NCBI RefSeq assembly: GCF_005925345.1
Contig: NZ_SSHJ01000001.1
Location: 1-64,000, forward strand
Direction of reading: 5' to 3'
Source of the DNA: Pedobacter ureilyticus
GTDB lineage: Bacteria; Bacteroidota; Bacteroidia; Sphingobacteriales; Sphingobacteriaceae
Length of the DNA: 64,000 nucleotides
Both the position numbers and the translations under genes were made by a program. The notes below the pieces were generated by a model, which saw nothing but the letters and a program-made list of their open reading frames with translations, made no database searches and had not been told where the DNA came from. Below are positions 60,686 through 64,000 of the stretch, in pieces. Position 1 is the first letter of the stretch; the number at the start of each line of letters is the position of its first letter.

Positions 60686-62479
60686 TTATTTTTTCTTTTG
60701 GTTAGCCTGTTGTTGTTGCTGACGCATATAATCTTCTAAGCGAGCTTGGAAACCAGTCTTCTTTTTTTCTGCTTTAGGTTTTGCTTTGTTTTCTTGTAAA
60801 ATTGCATGTATTTTATCATCATTTACCATTTTTCTAATGATAAATTGTTGCAAGAAAGTAAGCATATTGGCCAAGAAATAGTAATAGTTTAATCCTGATG
60901 GATAGCTATTTAATACCCCTAAGAAGATGATTGGCATGATGTAACCAATGTATTTCATTTGGCCAGTAGCACCAGAAATTTGGTTGTTAAAGTAAGTGTA
61001 GATCAATGTTGAAATAGTCATTAAAATACACATCAAACTCAAATGGTCGCCAATGAAAGGAACGTTGAAACCAAAATTGATGAAGTTATCATAAGTAGAT
61101 AAATCTTTCATCCAAAGGAAACTTTCGCCTCTTAATTCAAACAAGTTAGGAAAGAAGAAGAAGAAAGCCATTACAAAAGGTAGTTGCAATAACATAGGTA
61201 AACATCCACCAATTGGATTAACGCCAACTTGCTTGTACAATTTCAGGTATTCTTGTTGTAAAAGGGTAGGATTATCTTCGCCAACTTTAGCTTTAATTTC
61301 GTCCATTTCTGGTTTTAAAACTCTCATTTTAGCCATAGATACATACGATTTGTATGTTAACGGCGACATTGCAAGCTTCAACAAAATGGTTAACACCAAA
61401 ATAATCAAACCATAGCCCCAATTAAACTTTTCTAACTGATTAAACACAGGTAATACCACAAAACGGTTGATGTATTTCAATGGCCAGTAACCTAAATCAA
61501 CTTGCTTCTCTATTTCGTGACCTTGATCTTTTAAAACACTAAATTTGTTAGTGCCAAAATAAAATTTGAAGTTATAGTTTTGGGCAGCTAACTGGTTAAA
61601 TGGCAATTGCATATTAGCGCCATACCATTTAATTTGGCCAGGCTGTGTTAATATTTTAACTTCTAAATTTCCTTTCTCAAATGGAACAGATGGAATTAAA
61701 ACTGCCGAGAAAAAGTGTTGTTTGAAAGAAAACCACTCAATTTTACCTTCTGTTAGCTCTTTTTTCTCGTCTTTATGTAAATCTAAATGGTCTGGGTTTT
61801 CCTCGGTATACTTAAAGTATGGACCAGAATGCTCTTGCTCTTTTTTGGCATCTTTTTCTTGCTGCAATAAAGTAGTTTCCCAATTTAAGGTTACATTGTT
61901 GCCTTGTATAACTTGATTTAAACCATTAAGGTTGATGTTAAAATCTACGTTATAGCTATTTGCAGGAACGGTGTATATGAAATCGATAGTTTTGTCTGCA
62001 TTGTAATTGGCACGCATGGTAACACCATTGGCTGTTTTAGTTGCGGTAAAATACAAATCATTAGTATTGACATTTTTACCACCAATATTTAGGTTTAAGC
62101 CAAATTTGTTTTGATTGCCATCAAACAAAATCACAGGCTTATTGCCATAAGTTTTTTGGTTTTTAACTTCAACCGATTGGATCTTGCCTCCTAAATTACT
62201 GAACGTGATTTTTAGATCTTCGTTTTCTAATACGGTAGTTTGCTCGGTTCCAGTAATGTTTCCTCCAAAAGGCCCATTAAGTGCTGCTGTGTCAACCGTT
62301 TTTAAAGTTTCTACTTTAGGCTGAGTTGTTTTTGCTGGTTTGTTTAAACCTGCATTTTTAATAGAGTCTTGTACTTGTTTTTCTCTCTTGATTTCAGCCT
62401 CTGATGGTCTCATGAAGAAAACGCCACCTGCTAAAATTATCATGATCAAGAACAGACCCGTGAATGTATTTCTATCCAT
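60686..62479 (-). CDS. yidC: Membrane protein insertase YidC
   Basis: Inserts and folds inner-membrane proteins, alone or with SecYEG. An N-terminal signal-anchor (MDRNTFTGLFLIMIILAGGVFF) leads to a large periplasmic beta-sandwich domain (about 80-340), then the five-helix YidC/Oxa1 core with the cytoplasmic hairpin (MRVLKPEMDEIKAKVG) and NPIGGCLPMLLQLPFVMAFF. The C-terminal tail is basic and Gln/Lys-rich, likely ribosome-binding. The length of 597 residues is normal. It lies 18 bases downstream of pyrG on the same strand. Confidence 0.96.
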   Translation of the reverse strand: MDRNTFTGLFLIMIILAGGVFFMRPSEAEIKREKQVQDSIKNAGLNKPAKTTQPKVETLKTVDTAALNGPFGGNITGTEQTTVLENEDLKITFSNLGGKIQSVEVKNQKTYGNKPVILFDGNQNKFGLNLNIGGKNVNTNDLYFTATKTANGVTMRANYNADKTIDFIYTVPANSYNVDFNINLNGLNQVIQGNNVTLNWETTLLQQEKDAKKEQEHSGPYFKYTEENPDHLDLHKDEKKELTEGKIEWFSFKQHFFSAVLIPSVPFEKGNLEVKILTQPGQIKWYGANMQLPFNQLAAQNYNFKFYFGTNKFSVLKDQGHEIEKQVDLGYWPLKYINRFVVLPVFNQLEKFNWGYGLIILVLTILLKLAMSPLTYKSYVSMAKMRVLKPEMDEIKAKVGEDNPTLLQQEYLKLYKQVGVNPIGGCLPMLLQLPFVMAFFFFFPNLFELRGESFLWMKDLSTYDNFINFGFNVPFIGDHLSLMCILMTISTLIYTYFNNQISGATGQMKYIGYIMPIIFLGVLNSYPSGLNYYYFLANMLTFLQQFIIRKMVNDDKIHAILQENKAKPKAEKKKTGFQARLEDYMRQQQQQANQKKK

Positions 62480-62497
62480 TATACTGTTTTATACTGC

Positions 62498-64000
62498 TTA
62501 AATTGCCTTCTTTTTTACCTGCTCCATTGCAGCGGCCACAAATTTAATAAAAAGTGGGTGAGGATTAGCAACTGTTGATTTTAATTCTGGGTGAAACTGT
62601 CCGCCCACAAAGAAAGGATGGTTTTTTAACTCTACAATTTCAACCAGCTTACTTTCAGGATTAATACCAGAAGCAATCATCCCTGCTTCTTCATATTGCG
62701 CTAAGTATTTGTTATTGAACTCGTAACGATGACGGTGTCTTTCTGAAATATGTTGTTTACCATAAGCAGCGAAAGCTTTTGTGCCTTTTTTCAAATCGCA
62801 AGGGTAAGCGCCCAAACGCATTGTACCACCTTTGGTTGTGATATTTTTTTGTTCTTCCATCATATTAATTACCGGATGAGGTGCATTTTCATCGATTTCG
62901 GTAGTGTTCGCGTCTTTTAAACCTAGCACATTTCTACCAAATTCAATTACACAGCATTGCATACCTAAACAAATACCGAAGAAAGGAACGTTGTTCTCTC
63001 TAACGTACTTAATGGCTTCTATTTTACCTTCAATACCGCGGCTACCAAAACCTGGCGCTACTAACACACCGTCCAAATGACTAAGTTTTTCTTTTACGTT
63101 ATCTGCGTAAATACTTTCTGAAGGAATGTACTCTACACGAACTTTGCATTCGTTTTTAGCACCAGCATGAATAAATGCTTCGGTAATTGATTTATAAGCA
63201 TCTGGTAACTCTACATACTTACCAACCAGCCCAATTTTAACTTCCGACGTTGGATTTTTAAGTCGACCTAAGAAATCTTTCCAAGTTTCCATGCTTGGTT
63301 CAGCTTTAGCAGGAAGTTTTAATTTGCTTAAAACGGTTTTATCTAATTGCTCTTTGTACATTAACAATGGTACATCGTAAATGGTAGAGGCATCCATAGA
63401 TTCGATTACCGCATTGATATTTACGTTACAGAAAAGTGCAATTTTTCTTCTAATATCTTGGCTGATGTGATGTTCTGTTCTACAAACTAAAATATCAGGC
63501 TGGATGCCATACTCTAACAAGGCTTTAACAGAGTGTTGCGTAGGCTTGGTTTTTAACTCACCGGCCGCTGCTAAATAAGGTACCAACGTTAGATGAATAA
63601 CCAACGCATTGTTGTTGCCTTCTTCCCATTTAAACTGACGAACTGCTTCTACAAATGGTAAAGATTCAATATCGCCAACGGTACCACCAATTTCCGTAAT
63701 TACGATGTCGTAATCTCCGCTTTCGCCCAAAATACGCATGTTACGTTTAATCTCATCGGTAATGTGAGGTACTACTTGTACGGTTTTACCTAAAAACTCT
63801 CCCTGACGCTCTTTGTTGATTACATTTTGATAGATACGACCCGTAGTAATGTTATTGGCTTGCGAAGTAGGTACGTTTAAGAAACGCTCGTAATGACCTA
63901 GATCTAAATCTGTTTCTGCGCCGTCTTCAGTTACAAAACATTCGCCATGTTCGTAAGGGTTTAAAGTTCCCGGGTCAATGTTGATATAAGGGTCGAACTT
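62498..64000 (-). CDS. pyrG: CTP synthase (5' end beyond the window)
   Basis: Converts UTP to CTP using glutamine or ammonia. The reading frame is open to the right edge at 64000; about 500 residues are visible and about 35-40 N-terminal residues, including the P-loop, lie outside. The synthetase part shows [20 protein letters not shown] and [11 protein letters not shown]; the glutamine amidotransferase part has the nucleophile Cys in [10 protein letters not shown] and the FHPEL near the C-terminus. An internal Met (63739) is not the true start. Confidence 0.97.
   Translation of the reverse strand, partial: KFDPYINIDPGTLNPYEHGECFVTEDGAETDLDLGHYERFLNVPTSQANNITTGRIYQNVINKERQGEFLGKTVQVVPHITDEIKRNMRILGESGDYDIVITEIGGTVGDIESLPFVEAVRQFKWEEGNNNALVIHLTLVPYLAAAGELKTKPTQHSVKALLEYGIQPDILVCRTEHHISQDIRRKIALFCNVNINAVIESMDASTIYDVPLLMYKEQLDKTVLSKLKLPAKAEPSMETWKDFLGRLKNPTSEVKIGLVGKYVELPDAYKSITEAFIHAGAKNECKVRVEYIPSESIYADNVKEKLSHLDGVLVAPGFGSRGIEGKIEAIKYVRENNVPFFGICLGMQCCVIEFGRNVLGLKDANTTEIDENAPHPVINMMEEQKNITTKGGTMRLGAYPCDLKKGTKAFAAYGKQHISERHRHRYEFNNKYLAQYEEAGMIASGINPESKLVEIVELKNHPFFVGGQFHPELKSTVANPHPLFIKFVAAAMEQVKKKAI

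Noticed and set aside
1..64000. CRISPR array, prophage, insertion sequence or integron
   Set aside because: No regularly spaced direct repeats, no transposase, integrase or phage structural gene was seen on either strand.

Overview
The window is chromosomal DNA from a Bacteroidota bacterium, most likely family Sphingobacteriaceae and Pedobacter-like. The evidence is two SusC/SusD outer-membrane pairs, one with its own ECF sigma factor and FecR anti-sigma factor; a fused CcoNO cbb3 oxidase; fused SpmA-SpmB; DUF2795; the Bacteroidota-type -7 promoter box TAnnTTTG; AT-rich DNA; weak Shine-Dalgarno sequences; and dispersed palindromic intergenic repeats. I see no phage, transposase, plasmid or CRISPR locus. 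Function assignments come from motif recognition in the translated sequence; no database search was run.

Layout. 0.3-8.0 kb: housekeeping genes (MtfA-like peptidase, Dpm1-like glycosyltransferase, POT peptide transporter, pdxH, AlgH/YqgE, plsC, gatC, an orphan LolD-like ATPase, PduO-type adenosyltransferase, DUF2795). 8.1-12.1 kb: pdeM, a tandem pair of homologous unknown membrane proteins, tRNA-Ser(UGA), a PAP2 phosphatase and a HipA-like kinase/DUF3037 pair. 12.1-22.0 kb (minus strand): a cell-surface regulated uptake locus, sigma factor - FecR - SusC (with STN domain) - SusD - large metzincin - DUF3347 protein. 22.9-33.6 kb: a micro-aerobic respiration locus comprising a small Cys-rich dehydrogenase-fragment protein, hemN, ccoI, ccoS, ccoNO, ccoQ, ccoP, ccoG, fixH/ccoH-like and a TauE/SafE-like protein, headed by a promoter with an FNR-type site. 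33.7-39.6 kb: a 32-codon small ORF, marC, ettA, an nfu-type gene, purB and two small cell-envelope proteins.

39.7-47.9 kb: a light-sensing island. A LOV-domain histidine kinase and a single-domain response regulator lie at one end; a second single-domain regulator, a biliverdin-forming heme oxygenase and a full bacteriophytochrome kinase lie at the other. Between them, on the opposite strand, are two paralogous PqiA-like membrane proteins. The island therefore encodes predicted blue-light and red/far-red receptors plus a chromophore-making enzyme, with no DNA-binding output domain in view.

47.9-64.0 kb: DUF1801, OsmC and thioesterase genes, a second SusC/SusD pair, SpmA-SpmB, M14 and S9 peptidases, a GNAT acetyltransferase, yidC and the 3' part of pyrG, which runs off the right edge. 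Four related palindromic repeats (about 80-115 bp) and three other repeat families sit between genes; two of them touch the start or stop region of a neighbouring CDS.
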